Shown one piece after another: positions 54,000 through 64,000 of a DNA stretch of 64,000 bases; positions within the stretch are counted from its first letter, which is position 1, and each line of letters starts with the position of its first letter. Under the pieces are notes generated by a model. It was not told the origin of the DNA. It saw nothing but the letters and a program-made list of their open reading frames with translations, and did no database searches. This DNA comes from Platerodrilus igneus (lineage: Eukaryota > Arthropoda > Insecta > Coleoptera > Lycidae). The stretch spans positions 62,001 through 126,000 of the forward strand of contig JARFIW010001484.1 in NCBI GenBank assembly GCA_036346225.1, read 5' to 3'. The position numbers were made by a program, and so were the translations under genes.

Positions 54000-56330
54000 A
54001 TGAGTCACAGCAAATCGGCACGAGTAATGCACTTATATTTGTTTTCGGCACAGAATACAGTTTCAATGATCACTGGTTCGGAAAAGAATTGTGCCCGACT
54101 TAAATTCAATTTGAAATGAAGAAATAAGTGTTCCCATTCTGAATATACTTTAACAGCACTAATATCGTGTCAGCTTAATTCATTTGAAAAACAAGATTTC
54201 AGTGATTTTTCTTCTGATTAAAACAGTGACTACCCACCATTTTCCGAATCTGATTCTGATATAGAGGAAATAGGTCTAAATATGAGTTTGGGTTTCTAAA
54301 AGAAACTGCAGATGCGGTTTTCTAAAACGTAAAACATTGTAATATGAATGAGGACAGAAAAAGAAGACGTAATGGTAAACCAGATACGTGGTAAAGAAAT
54401 GTAAACAAGAAGTTAAGAATGGAAGGGCAACTTTTCCTTGGATTTATACGTCTAAAGGACGGTAAAATACTGCAAAAGTGCAAAAGATTGAGATAAAATT
54501 GGGACGCAGTTGTAACTTCTCGACTCGGGGCAAGGGAAATTTTTTTGTAGAACTAATGTAATATTTATTGAGAAACAGCGAAAAACAATAACTTCTAGTA
54601 ATTCAAAAACATTAGGAGGTTATATTTATTAATTACCAATTACAGAAAATTCAAAAAAGAAACAAGTTTGGCATAACTTGTTTCTATCTACATTATGTCT
54701 TGTGTTGTTTTCTGTTCAGCTGTGGGCAAAGAAATGCAATTTGGGAATAATAAACAAGAACATCAAACATGACTCGTACAGACAAACAGCGACGTCAGTC
54801 CGAAATTTTACACATGTGTTTTGATGATAATCCGAAACTTCCATCTCACTGTATCAGTATGAATACAAACAAACTTTTTTTAGAACTTATTTATAGAAGT
54901 ATTTCTTATTGTTACGAGCTACTATTAGGCAACCCGTCAAACACAGAAGCGCCGTAAGCAATGTATATTCTCCAGAAACCGAGAATGTTCGAGCACATAC
55001 CAGAGAATGAATTATCTATTTTAATTCAGGGTTATATAAGACTGCTGATAAATGTAAGTTTTTAGTCTATATCAGAATGTCGAATATAAATTATATCGTG
55101 TAAAGTTAAATAGTTAAGCTTTTGGAAATCCAAGAGTAAACATTAATTTGTATTATGTGAAAGTGTATATTGTACCGACAGCTGTACATAAATAGACGAA
55201 AGTGTAATAAATAAATTATAGTGGTGTTAGTGTTGTTAATAGACCTATGGTTAAGAATTTAGTTTAAGAAGATATTAGTGCTTGTAAATTCATTAGTGTA
55301 ATAGTGCTTCATTGTTAATTGTACTGAAAACATCTATAAATAAGGCATACACTGTTAATTAGGTTTGTGAATCGTGAGTAATAAAGACTTTTATTACTAC
55401 TTGTTTTAAATTAGTGGAACGCGTTAGTAGTAGCCCGCTACATTATGTATATCAGATTTACGAATTTCGTTGATTAGAATTACACGAAGTAGCATTTTCC
55501 AGATAAAAGATTAAAAGTGTATTCATAATAAAAATCTACCGATTCATCAGTTGAAAAACATATCTTCGACATTTACGTTAGGCACGAACATGGAAATGTA
55601 GACGATGAAACGTACAATGCATATATAATAAATATATAATGCTTGAATAACGATGCAGTATATAATGTCGATTTCCATCAGGCCAATTGCTATTGGTTCT
55701 CTGAAACCGCACGTAATCTTACAGCTTCTACTTATGCATCATTTTTCATTGATTACTTAAGTAGACACTGTTTTGATGATAATTTGCCTGTTATTATCTA
55801 CCATGATGGATTCGTAAGTCAAAACCGCAACAATATTTTATCGAATGCATTATTAAACTTTTCAATTACACATGGAGTCCTAATTACTCAAAAGTTTCTA
55901 GAAGTGGAGCACAACCAAATAGAAGGTGAAAGTTCATACCAGTATTGAGAGAAAGCTAAAAAATCGACTAATTCACCATCCAACCGACTATCTATCTGTA
56001 ACTAAAGAAGCAAGACAAGAACCTTTTCATTATAAAGTAGACATAGTCCGATTCGACTTATGCAGATCCGGAGACACGTAGATATACATCCATAAGACCA
56101 AGACGTAAACCCGGAGACCCTAAAATGACCGTGGGTGCTATCTTGTACGATCCTAAAGGATACATAAAGTTAAGCTAGCATTTGACGGCGATTGGATGGA
56201 TCTACCACACAGGATACAAAGGAAGGAATCTACACAATGAAATGCTACCTATTCAAGAATAAAATTTGATCACTTGCAAGTCCTTAAAAGTGTTATCTCG
56301 AGCAAAATGCCATTACTGTTACATCTAGTC
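54000..56330 (+). pseudogene. Insect DDE-like repeat gene (unnamed family), heavily decayed
   Basis: Scattered frames resemble a family common in insect genomes. There is an acidic SDYPPFSESDSDIEE lead, RKRRRNGKPDTW.RNVNKKLRMEG with a KGKIL.KCK cysteine region, PSHCISMNTNKLFLELIYRSIS, then the catalytic-looking segment at 55,643-55,948 with IIYHDGFVSQNRNN and QKFLEVEHNQIEGESSYQ, matching the family pattern YSDNC.GQN.N ... FLE.GHT..E.DS.H. Two of the usual positions are substituted here. Later, YDPKGYI and CHYC segments fit the C-terminal part. Stops are frequent. An insertion at 54,969-55,444 splits it. Confidence 0.6.
54969..55444. mobile_element. 476-bp insertion flanked by ATGTATAT, LTR-like
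   Basis: The octamer ATGTATAT occurs at 54,961-54,968 and 55,445-55,452, bracketing a block with a TATA-like GTTATATAAG and an AATAAAG near its end, as in a solo LTR. Terminal bases do not form a clean TG...CA pair under this reading, and an alternative TGTA...TACA boundary gives no duplication. Family unknown. Confidence 0.45.
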
Positions 56331-58225
56331 ATATTTGTAAAATATTAGTTCGTTTCTTTATGTTTGTAGAACACTTTTGTTTTATAAACACTATGTTTCA
56401 CAGTTTACTAATAAAACTTTCTGAATTTTACGGTGATTTCTTAATTTTTATATTACTGCTATATGTATTTTAAGAAAACATTGAAAACGATTTTTATTTT
56501 GTTACAAGTTTGGGTATTTTATTGTGTATCATAATAGTAACTTATACTAACTAGCTTGTGCAAAATTTTTATAACATAATTTTGTTGCGTCAAAATCTCC
56601 TATCTAGCTTAGCAATCTAAAACATTTCGACAAATTTAAAATGAAAATACGTAGCAAAAATGTGTTATATTGTGACTAATTTCCAAGTTTTGAAAAAATG
56701 TACAATTTCAATTACATTTAATTTACTTTTAAAAGCTTCCTGTAAAATTTAACTAAATTCAGTTTGGAATTATTTTCAGTTCACGGACAATACAATACTG
56801 GCACATTAACAATTCTATGCTACTTAGAAAGGTCAATTTCCTTAATGTTTATCTTACACTTACGCATAATCAAATTCTAGACGTAAACCATTGTAGAAGT
56901 TGATTTAGAAAATCCCACATGCGAGACAAGCTTCTTGTTTACAATCAGAACGCATCGTAAACCATTTTATTATTGTTTTATTAATTATGCTCATTTAAAT
57001 GAAATATAGGAAATATAGGAATAACCTATTTCTACTTAACATTTCATAAGCTCGATTTTTGTGAAATTTGGAATGACGAAACGCGCACTTCAATTTCTTT
57101 AACCGTTTATGAGCTACAGGGCGTTTCTTATATCAGTGCCATTTATAAACATGCCTATAACTTTCAAATTTGTAAAAATTTTTATTTCTAAAAAACATTT
57201 TTCAACCAGTTTTTTGAATAGAATTCAGTAACGTGCCTACTTTTTTACAGGATAACGTTTTGAAAATATAGAGTATACTTTGAACTTTTCTTATGCAGCA
57301 CCCGGTATTTTATTAACTTTAAAATTGACCCTTTTCTTTCAACAAAGTGTACACTACATTTTATATTTTAAAATTTTTTAACGTGACAAAATCGAGAACA
57401 ATGTGATATTTATTACCCATTTGACGATAATATCAATTTTTTTAAATTCAATTTAAAGTGCCATGGATGAAACCTGCATTACTGTTTTCATTAAATTAAT
57501 GCGAAAATCATTAGTGGTTGCAATTACGTAATTATACGAAACAAATAGCCTATTATTCAAATAAACATTTCTGTAAACCATTAGTACCATGAGAAAAACA
57601 CCATCCAAACGACTTGATACTGTGCTCTACGTGTTGAGTTTGTTATAACCGAATGAATGTTCGCGACGTAAAAAGAAAGATGTAACAAAAGAAAAGTATA
57701 TGAACAAAATTATAGAAAACAAGGAGGTAACTTTGACATATTGAACACATTTTTAATTGGATCTATTACCTATGTTAACACTATCCGCCCCAAAACAAAG
57801 CATAGGGTATTTGTAAATTAAAACATAGCAGCCAAGCTAGTTGCAATTTTTGCTGTTGATAGGTATGTCCAGTGGATTTATAAACAAATATTCGAGAGAG
57901 GATATATGTTTGTAATTATATCCATATACACTTGTGAAAAAACTAAAGATGTGCCAGTGACATTACCAATAGGTGGGAGCTTCCAACCTATGATAAATGA
58001 AGTAATTATTCCATGCAAGGTCTTCTGCATTTATGCTTTTGGTGATACTTCAACAATTCTGTATATAGCGAGTTGCTTTTTTTTTAATTTGAAGTTCTAG
58101 TGTTTCTAATCAACAATTGTTAGATAAAAAGACACGGAGTAGATAGACATTGGCCAACAACTGCTTACGAAATCACGTAATTGATTTATTAGATATGTTT
58201 TATTAATTATAAATAAATAAATTTT
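56331..58225. other. AT-rich stretch, no recognisable gene
   Basis: A segment near 57,060-57,310 (CGTTTATGAGCTACAGGGCGTTTC... GCAGCACCCGGTATTTTATT) has the look of mariner-type MITE remains. The frame at 57,906-58,100 has no family resemblance. Nothing else is supportable. Confidence 0.35.
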
Positions 58226-58229
58226 ATCA

Positions 58230-59500
58230 GGTACCTAGAAGCACAACACCTGAACGTTTCGATGGTAGAAATTTGGATAGGGAAAATTTTAATAAGGTCA
58301 ATTGGAATCAAGGCAACACGTCCAGATGTGGAAAGAGATAATGAAACGAGAACGAGTGAAAATAGGAGTATAAACAGAGAAAACAGTTATAATAAAAATT
58401 CACAAAGGGATAGTTCCACAAGGGAAAGTAACAAAACACAGTAGAAACAATAAATACGCCGGAACCTTCCACTGCAGGACGGGATTTTCAATAAGAAACA
58501 GACCAACCACACCGATTAAGATTAATCAATACGAACATCAACGCAAGATTATGAAATGTGATCTAGAAAGTGATGATAACATAAATAAAATCGTATTACC
58601 TATTTTAAATTTAAATATAAAAGATAAAGTAATTTAAGTACTTATAGATACAGGGGCTGAAGCATCGCTGATTTTGCAACATTTTGTTTAAAATAATATT
58701 TAAAGGTTAAATAATGAATTGATACCCGTAATGAAACATAGCTTAGTAGCACCGAACAACAGAAAATACCAGAGTATAAATAGTATGATAATCTTGAAAT
58801 GTGAATTAGGCAATATGAACTTTGAACATGAATTTATGGTTGTTGTTGGATTAAGCATGGGAGCTATTTTTGGGATAAACTTAGTAGATAAGTTGACGTT
58901 GCGAATAGACGCAGAAAGGAAGTGATGAGAAGTATATCAAATGGATGATGAAGTCAATGTTGAAGTCGAAAAAGACCGTGTTATTTTGAATCAGTATGAA
59001 TTAGAGAAAGTAAACGAAGTAGAGCTAAGAGTAGTGAGGATCCAGATGAAGTAAAGAATAAAGTAGTCATCGTTACGGAGATATTCCAAATTACAAAACA
59101 GAGAGTTAGAAAATGGAGGTTTTAGTGTTTCTACAAGTTACGAAGATAAGGCAGATAAGATCGAGGAAGAATTGAATAAGGTGGAGAAAAATTTAGATTA
59201 TGGTTTCAGTGAGAAATTAAATATGTATTTTGTGAATAAGTTAATCATAATATAGATGTTAATATGAAATTGTTTGAATATGGATAGCATAGAGCAGCGT
59301 AATAATCAACGATGTGATTGTACAACTTCAATAAATAGAATCTTGGCAAGATTAGGTAATGAGAAAGTTTTCTCGGAGACTTATGTGAAGAATTCATTTT
59401 TAAAGAGGAGATATAAACTATTTTCGGTAGATGAGTGAATTTACCAGTTTAAAAATGTCTCCTTAGGTTTGGCCATGGGCAAAGTAGCATTAGTATAGGC
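58230..59500 (+). pseudogene. Ty3/Gypsy gag tail, protease and reverse-transcriptase fragment
   Basis: Gag tail rich in Arg/Asn/Ser, then VLIDTGAEASLI (protease active site, about 58,638-58,675), MKHSLVAPNNRKYQSINSMIIL, EFMVVVGLSMGAIFGINLVDKL (protease core), a charged linker, and near 59,430-59,475 WIYQFKNVSLGLA, the reverse-transcriptase block preceding YVDD. It is the same lineage as 40,290-40,970. Stops and deletions are throughout. The fragment ends at an AT microsatellite. Confidence 0.8.
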
Positions 59501-59506
59501 TATGCA

Positions 59507-59510
<4 letters not shown>

Positions 59511-59569
<59 letters not shown>
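59511..59569. repeat. (AT)n microsatellite
   Basis: About 29 AT dinucleotides. Confidence 0.95.
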
Positions 59570-59572
<3 letters not shown>

Positions 59573-59710
59573 CGTAGTTTTTACACAAGGTAAGTTGATA
59601 AATACTTACGTATTGCAATTAATAAGATGAAATAATAACTTAGATTTTTTAAGCAAAGCCCAAATGATCATTTCAAATCGAGCTAGTAATTGAAAGAAGG
59701 AAAATATAAG

Positions 59711-59782
59711 GCCTTGGACAGGATTTGAACCTGCATCTCAGTTTTGCCGGAACTGTGCGTTTACCAATTACGCTACCGAGGC
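59711..59782 (-). tRNA. tRNA-like sequence (probable pseudo-tRNA or SINE head)
   Basis: The minus strand folds as a 72-nt cloverleaf: acceptor GCCTCGG/CCAAGGC with one mismatch, D stem GCGT/ACGC with loop AATTGGTAA, anticodon stem CAGTT/AACTG with loop CCGGCAA, T stem GCAGG/CCTGT (one wobble) with loop TTCAAAT. Internal promoter boxes A (TAGCGTAATTGG) and B (GGTTCAAATCC) are good. Position 33 is C rather than the invariant T and the anticodon would be GGC, not expected for insect tRNA-Ala, so a functional tRNA is doubtful. It lies 78 bases downstream of a hammerhead motif on the same strand. Confidence 0.6.
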
Positions 59783-59859
59783 CGATGACTATAATTAGGA
59801 AATTTACAAATCCAAATCGTGTACAGTAGTACAGTATATATATATATATATATATATAT

Positions 59860-59901
59860 CCTGTCGATACGTTTCGCCCTAATTGGGGCTCATCAGGACA
59901 G
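59860..59901 (-). ncRNA. Hammerhead ribozyme motif (minimal type, short stem III)
   Basis: On the minus strand the core CTGATGA is followed by stem II GCCC-CAATTA-GGGC and then GAAA, all invariant positions present. Stem I is formed by CTGTC just before the core and GACAG after the predicted cleavage position (TATC|GACAG). Stem III is almost absent (GAAA-CGTA-TC). Minimal hammerheads of this kind are known from the terminal repeats of Penelope-like retroelements in animals, where they may act as dimers. No Penelope coding sequence is nearby, so this is an isolated copy. The pairing next to A15.1-U16.1 is mismatched. Confidence 0.75.
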
Positions 59902-59929
59902 AAGTAGCAAAGTTGTAGTTTTAATACAG

Positions 59930-60081
59930 ACACCTTATGGGAAGTACAGCATCACCTACCTCACAATTTGTGTCTTCGTGTTCTTTCACCTGACATCGCA
60001 GGCTTTTAACAACAGTCGGTACGGAGGAGATCCAGCTCAACTGCCATTTTCCATAGCCAAAAGTTATAATTTAAAAGAAAA
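59930..60081 (+). CDS. Possible 152-bp exon of an unidentified secreted or membrane protein
   Basis: The segment is preceded by a plausible acceptor (TTTTAATACAG) and followed by AA|GTAAGT. It reads open in one frame: TPYGKYSITYLTICVFVFFHLTSQ, a hydrophobic stretch like a signal peptide or membrane segment, then FNNSRYGGDPAQLPFSIAK. Its G+C content is higher than the flanks. No Met precedes the hydrophobic part within the exon, so the start would be in an upstream exon. No family is recognised. It could be chance. Confidence 0.3.
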
Positions 60082-60540
60082 GTAAGTTTAATGAATTTCT
60101 TGCCAATAATTTGACAGCACGCTACAATTAATAAACCTAAATGACATTTTAATTGTAATAGTTATTTTTTCAATGCCTGCCTGATTTCCTGTTTGAACAT
60201 TTTCTATAAAATGCATATTGTTGATCTGGCAGAATCCTGTTGATAGCGTATTATTGTAGGTCGTTATATCTTTAATAAAAATTGTTATTGGATAAGTGTA
60301 GTTGATTGTTAATCAAAATGTATTAATTGTTTTATAATAATCTCCAATAGTAAGTTATTTTTAGTTATGTAAATTAAAAACATTCTTAAAATTTGAAGAA
60401 AATCAAAAATATCTTAGAAAGTAATGGATTTAGGTATAGAGAATGCTTAACAAAAATGAAAGGACACTTAATGGACTATCCATTGTAGCAATAAAATTGG
60501 TAGGGTGCCATTTAAAAAAAATTTTAGAAATTGCATTTTG
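60082..60540. other. AT-rich stretch, no recognisable gene
   Basis: Nothing supportable beyond low-complexity AT sequence. Confidence 0.3.
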
Positions 60541-60981
60541 CGAAACCTGACACACCCTGTATACTGTGAAGAAATTTTAAAAAAATGATAATTGCAAATA
60601 TACTATGGTATATAGTAAAATTTTCTGCATCTTGAAAATTAACGTAAGTTGTGTATTAGTGCAGTGGCAATGTATCTAATCAGGGTCATTTTTTCTAAAA
60701 ACAGTTGAATATCTCAAAAACTAAAAGGAATATACAGATACAATTTGATATCAAATTAAAGCTCTTTTTATGGGCTTTTTAAAAATGTAATAATATATAG
60801 GGTGTTCCATTTAAAAAAATATAAGTTTAATATGCCCTGGAATTATGAAACACCCTCTATGCTTCCAAATATTTTTAAAATGTGCACTTTAGGCATGCCT
60901 AATACGCCTCCAAATTTGGTTTACGTAACTTTTATAATAACGGAGTTATCGACCGTTGCCACACTAAAAACTCACCCTGTA

Positions 60982-60985
<4 letters not shown>
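60541..60985. mobile_element. Mariner-type MITE remnants
   Basis: CACACCCTGTATA at about 60,550, TAGGGTGTTCCATTTAAAAAAA at about 60,798 and CTCACCCTGTATA at about 60,972 are terminal motifs of mariner-derived MITEs. The last two face each other over about 185 bp (TAGGGTGTTCC...ACTCACCCTGTATA) and may bound one element. Confidence 0.55.

Positions 60986-61038
<53 letters not shown>
60979..61038. repeat. (AT)n microsatellite
   Basis: AT dinucleotides with one interruption. The BEL LTR candidate abuts its right end. Confidence 0.95.
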
Positions 61039-61041
<3 letters not shown>

Positions 61042-61445
61042 TGGTACACGTTAGAGTGTATAAAAAATCGGGACAGCTTTAGAACGTTTCCCAAAGCGTA
61101 AAGCTTAGCAAATGGACTGTAATTATGCAATTGGAGGTAAGGCGCGAAAAACAGTAACATAGGTCAAACCGTAATTAATGCTTGCTTACCTTGCACCGTT
61201 GTTCACAAATTTACTCCCGCGAAGATAGGTGTTGTTTACCGGTGGACGCAACCTGGTCGGACAGCACCACTTATGCACTCGCGGTTGTAGTTATTAGCTG
61301 TTAAGTCGGTCAAACGATACGAGAGACTCATGTTGGTGAAGCGAAAAGGATTTATCGCTCCGCCATATGTGTAGCAGAACAATAATATACGATAAGGCCA
61401 TCTATATTGTCAATCGCTGACCTCCAACTGTATGAAATTTTAACA
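61039..61445 (-). mobile_element. Candidate 3' LTR of the BEL/Pao element
   Basis: On the minus strand a purine tract GGGTGGGGGGTA is directly followed by TGTTAAAATTTC (61,445) and the segment ends CGTGTACCAGACA (61,039), giving TG...CA borders over 407 bp, about 190 bp after the integrase frame. It abuts the AT microsatellite, so a TATAT target duplication is possible but the other end is outside the window. Confidence 0.5.
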
Positions 61446-61638
61446 TACCCCCCACCCAAAATGGTAAATTTTGTTGTATACCGTGAAATGAATGGGAGAA
61501 AAAATGAAAATAGAAATTTTAAAAAAATGTTTAAGTATGTATAAATTAATCGAGTACTCTGCATTTTGCTTCCTGCATTAAAATATAAAATAAAACATAA
61601 TTTGTAGAGAAAAAAGAAAAAAAAATAAAAATTGCATG

Positions 61639-62640
61639 TTAGAATGCTGAATTAGTTATGGAGGAGGAAGTGGTACCACCATCCGTGCCTTCGGCAGGTG
61701 ACGTTGTAAGTGCGCAAAACGGACGGGAATTTAAGATTTCTTCTATGCGGGTCACAACTGTGCTAATTTCCTCCAGAGAAAGTGTCGTTCTACCCACTAT
61801 TCGTTTCAAGTGAAATTTAGCACTCTTGACGCCGGCTTCCCAAAGCCCCCCAAAATGGGGTGCATAGGGAGGGTTGAAACACCAATCTATACCCCTAGAG
61901 GATAAGTAGTGCGCAATGACGGGGTTAGCTTGATCAAAATGTTTATATATTTCTAACATTTCTCTAGCCGCCCCACGAAAATTTCGGCCCTGATCGGAGT
62001 ATATGTTCGTGGGTAACCCGCGTCTGGCTATAAATCTATCTAATGCAGCAAGACAGGCCTCCGTTGTTAAAGCTGTGACAACTTCCATATGAATGGCACG
62101 TGACACCATACAAATAAAGAGGGCAATATATGCCTTTTGAAATTTTGTCAATCGCAATGAGGATAGCTTGATTGTAAAAGGACCGGCAAAATCCAAACCG
62201 GTATGCGTAAAGCATCTTCCGGGTTCGAGGCAAAAAAGCGGAAGATCTGCCATAGGAGGCCGAATAGGCCCCCCTTGAAAGCGATAGCAAGTCAGGCAGC
62301 GAAATATTCTACTTCGAATTAATTGACGGATACAAGGAATCCAAAATGTACGGGTAACTAATGATTGAGTTAGCCGCGGACCCCCATGACCTGAATATAT
62401 GTGATAGTAATTACATATTAATACAGCTAACCTGCTGTTTTGTGGGATAAGGTAGGGATGTTTGCTAGTTATGGAAAGGCTGGAATGGCGCAAACGGCCC
62501 CCCCACCATGACTAATCCCGTGGGAGAGAGAAAAGGTGACAATGGACGGTACATTTTTGTGCTAGGTTGCCCTTTTTCTAGTAAGACGATATCGTCGTAG
62601 ATGTGCTCGTACTGAGTAATTCTAATGGCAAATGTGAAGA
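61639..62640 (-). pseudogene. BEL/Pao integrase
   Basis: Mainly one open frame (61,639-62,493) with a frameshift to the upstream 62,465-62,662 frame. The zinc-binding H..H C..C part (HIYSGHGGPRL...CLTCYRFQG) is followed by the catalytic core HTGLDFAGPF (D), IYSDQGRNFRGA (D), and FGGLWEAGVKS (E), all intact. The C-terminal end after LNSRPF is altered and truncated. The upstream LSPFL...KHPYLIP segment is the usual lead-in. The RNase H domain that should precede it is missing, so the two ORFs were joined by a deletion near 62,640. Confidence 0.9.
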
Positions 62641-64000
62641 ATTTCTGCGGGCAATTGTTCATCCCAATCCACCTTTTGTAGCCATAGGCGTTGCATAAGG
62701 CATTTGAGAAGAACCGTAAATGGACTTAAATAACCATTAATATCGAATATGCGTGCTATGCGTGACAAAATTCCTCGCTTAGTAGGGATGTCTGCAATAT
62801 TTGGAACTTTACATCTAAATGTATCGGAACCCATATCCCAACAGAGACCCAGAACATCACGTGTTGTCAAAGTAGGATTAGAATTTAGTAGATTTAGAAC
62901 GTCCGTCTCCAACTTATCAATAACTGAAGTGTGTGAACTTCCCCATTTTCCTAAGTCGAAGTTACCTAGTTTTAGTAAATTGATCAATTCATTTTTTGGA
63001 AGGAGAGTTTCTTCTACAGAATCGGATCCAGTCAAAATATCATCAATGTAAGTTGATGATCTAAGGGCTCGGGAAGCCCGGGGGTACAAGTGACCCTCGT
63101 CTTCTACCAACTGCTGTAGAACATGAAGGGCAGGAAAGGGCTACAGGTAGTGCCAAAAATAACGCGGGTATGTTCATATTCCGTTAGAGGTTCACAAGGA
63201 TGAAACCTCCAAAAAATATGTAAAAATTTTCTATCTTCTGGGTGAACGACTATAGATATAAACATTTGTCGAATATTGCAAGTGAGTGCGGCTTGAGGTA
63301 TTCGAAATCTTGTTATTACAAGACCAATATCAGATTGTAATTTGGGGCCCGGTAAAAGAATATCATTGAGACTAGTACCATTAATATCCCTATCGGCAGG
63401 ACTAAACACGACTCGAACTTGAGTACTAGAGGGCTTATTTTTAACCACGCCGTGGTGAGTCATGATATATAAGGACTGTTTCACAGCGGGAGTGAGTTGT
63501 CTCTGCGATATATAATTAGCAATATTTTCTGAATATAATTTATAAAAGCTTTGTCTCGTGCAAATCGAGCTTCTAGTTTTAGAAAGCGATTAGTAGCTAA
63601 TTCTCGTGTTGAACCTAATGTTCGGGAAATGTTTTCTATAAACGGTAGTCGAACCACATACTGACCTAACTCGTTTCGTATAGTAGTGGACTTGAAATAA
63701 TTTTTACAAGCCACGTTTTCAGGTGACATTGGCGGCGTAAATGGTATTTCTTCAGCTTCCCAGAAGGCACGAATGGTGTCGCTAAGGGACGGTTCTTCCG
63801 AGATGCTAGTGTACAACGCAACAGCTGAATACGGTTGACTTAAAGCTGGTACATCACCCATAATAACCCAACCAAACGAGGTAAGAAACGCCGATGGCTT
63901 GCCTGTTAAACGCAACGAATCGTTGGGTGTGGCATCTAAGACAGCTTGAACACCTAACAGCATATCGACCAGAGCGGATATGTGAAATTCAGGATCCGCC
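62622..64000 (-). pseudogene. BEL/Pao protease tail and reverse transcriptase
   Basis: The frame enters from beyond the window end with ISALVDMLLGVQAVL and LTSFGWVIMGDV (end of the protease region), then FWEAEEIP and RLPFIENISRTLGSTRELA. The reverse transcriptase follows in two further frames: VRVVFSPADRDINGTSLNDILLPGPKLQ, FLHIFWRF...RVIFGTTCSPFL, then the catalytic box TYIDDILTGSDS (about 63,015-63,050) and WGSSHTSVI, ending LQKVDWDEQLP. The YIDD box is intact. Frameshifts at about 63,480 and 63,110 inactivate it. In the usual order RNase H should come next but is deleted. Confidence 0.9.

Noticed and set aside
57906..58100. 64-codon frame with membrane-like residues
   Set aside because: Short, no homology pattern, no splice or start context. 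Consistent with chance in AT-rich DNA.
61352..61564. 70-codon minus-strand frame
   Set aside because: It lies across the purine tract and LTR candidate of the BEL element and has no conserved motif.

Overview
The window is transposon-dense, AT-rich animal DNA, almost certainly from an insect: TTAGG-type motifs, BEL/Pao and Ty3/Gypsy retroelements, an R1-type LINE, a mariner, hAT remnants, an insect DDE-like repeat family and Polinton-like long-TIR elements are all present. No bacterial or ordinary host gene is secure. The only host-like candidate is one possible exon (59,930-60,081).

Region 1 (1-24,333+) is a giant inverted duplication with its hinge at 13,664-13,671. Each arm runs, from outside to hinge, through a BEL/Pao gag-protease fragment, then the end of a Polinton-like element (here PLT-1). 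PLT-1 holds a three-finger C2H2 gene, a micro-ORF, a large replication-protein-like gene and a B-family DNA polymerase split into an exonuclease part and an oppositely oriented polymerase part. All PLT-1 genes are broken. The left arm carries a truncated mariner inside the large gene, and the right arm has lost that segment. Close to the hinge the right arm is a deletion-riddled version of the left, and the loss fades with distance.

Region 2 (24,334-38,600) is a patchwork: BEL gag continuation, a Gypsy protease fragment, a hAT transposase remnant with a second hAT 3' end, a dead R1-type LINE followed by a 10-bp minisatellite, a PLT scrap, a 1.6-kb TIR element with an unrecognised gene, and a Gypsy gag-protease fragment on the minus strand.

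Region 3 (38,900-53,600) is a decayed plus-strand Gypsy element. Its 3' end is split by an almost intact 9,644-bp element, PLT-2 (43,554-53,197). PLT-2 has AGT...ACT termini, a 6-bp target duplication AACTTG and about 2.2-kb inverted terminal repeats, each holding an intact 268-aa C2H2 gene and a conserved micro-ORF. The unique part holds the large replication-like gene, a 24-bp-stem hairpin with TTAGG motifs, and fragments resembling a polymerase C-terminal module. Comparison with PLT-1 suggests that PLT-2 is a derivative lacking the DNA polymerase. No integrase, ATPase or capsid gene was seen, so this looks like a capsid-less Polinton relative or a distinct family.

Region 4 (53,600-64,000) holds an insect DDE-like pseudogene split by a 476-bp insertion, another Gypsy remnant, a tRNA-like sequence beside a hammerhead-ribozyme motif (59,860-59,901, minus strand), mariner-type MITE ends, AT microsatellites, and a minus-strand BEL/Pao element with a candidate 3' LTR that runs off the window end.
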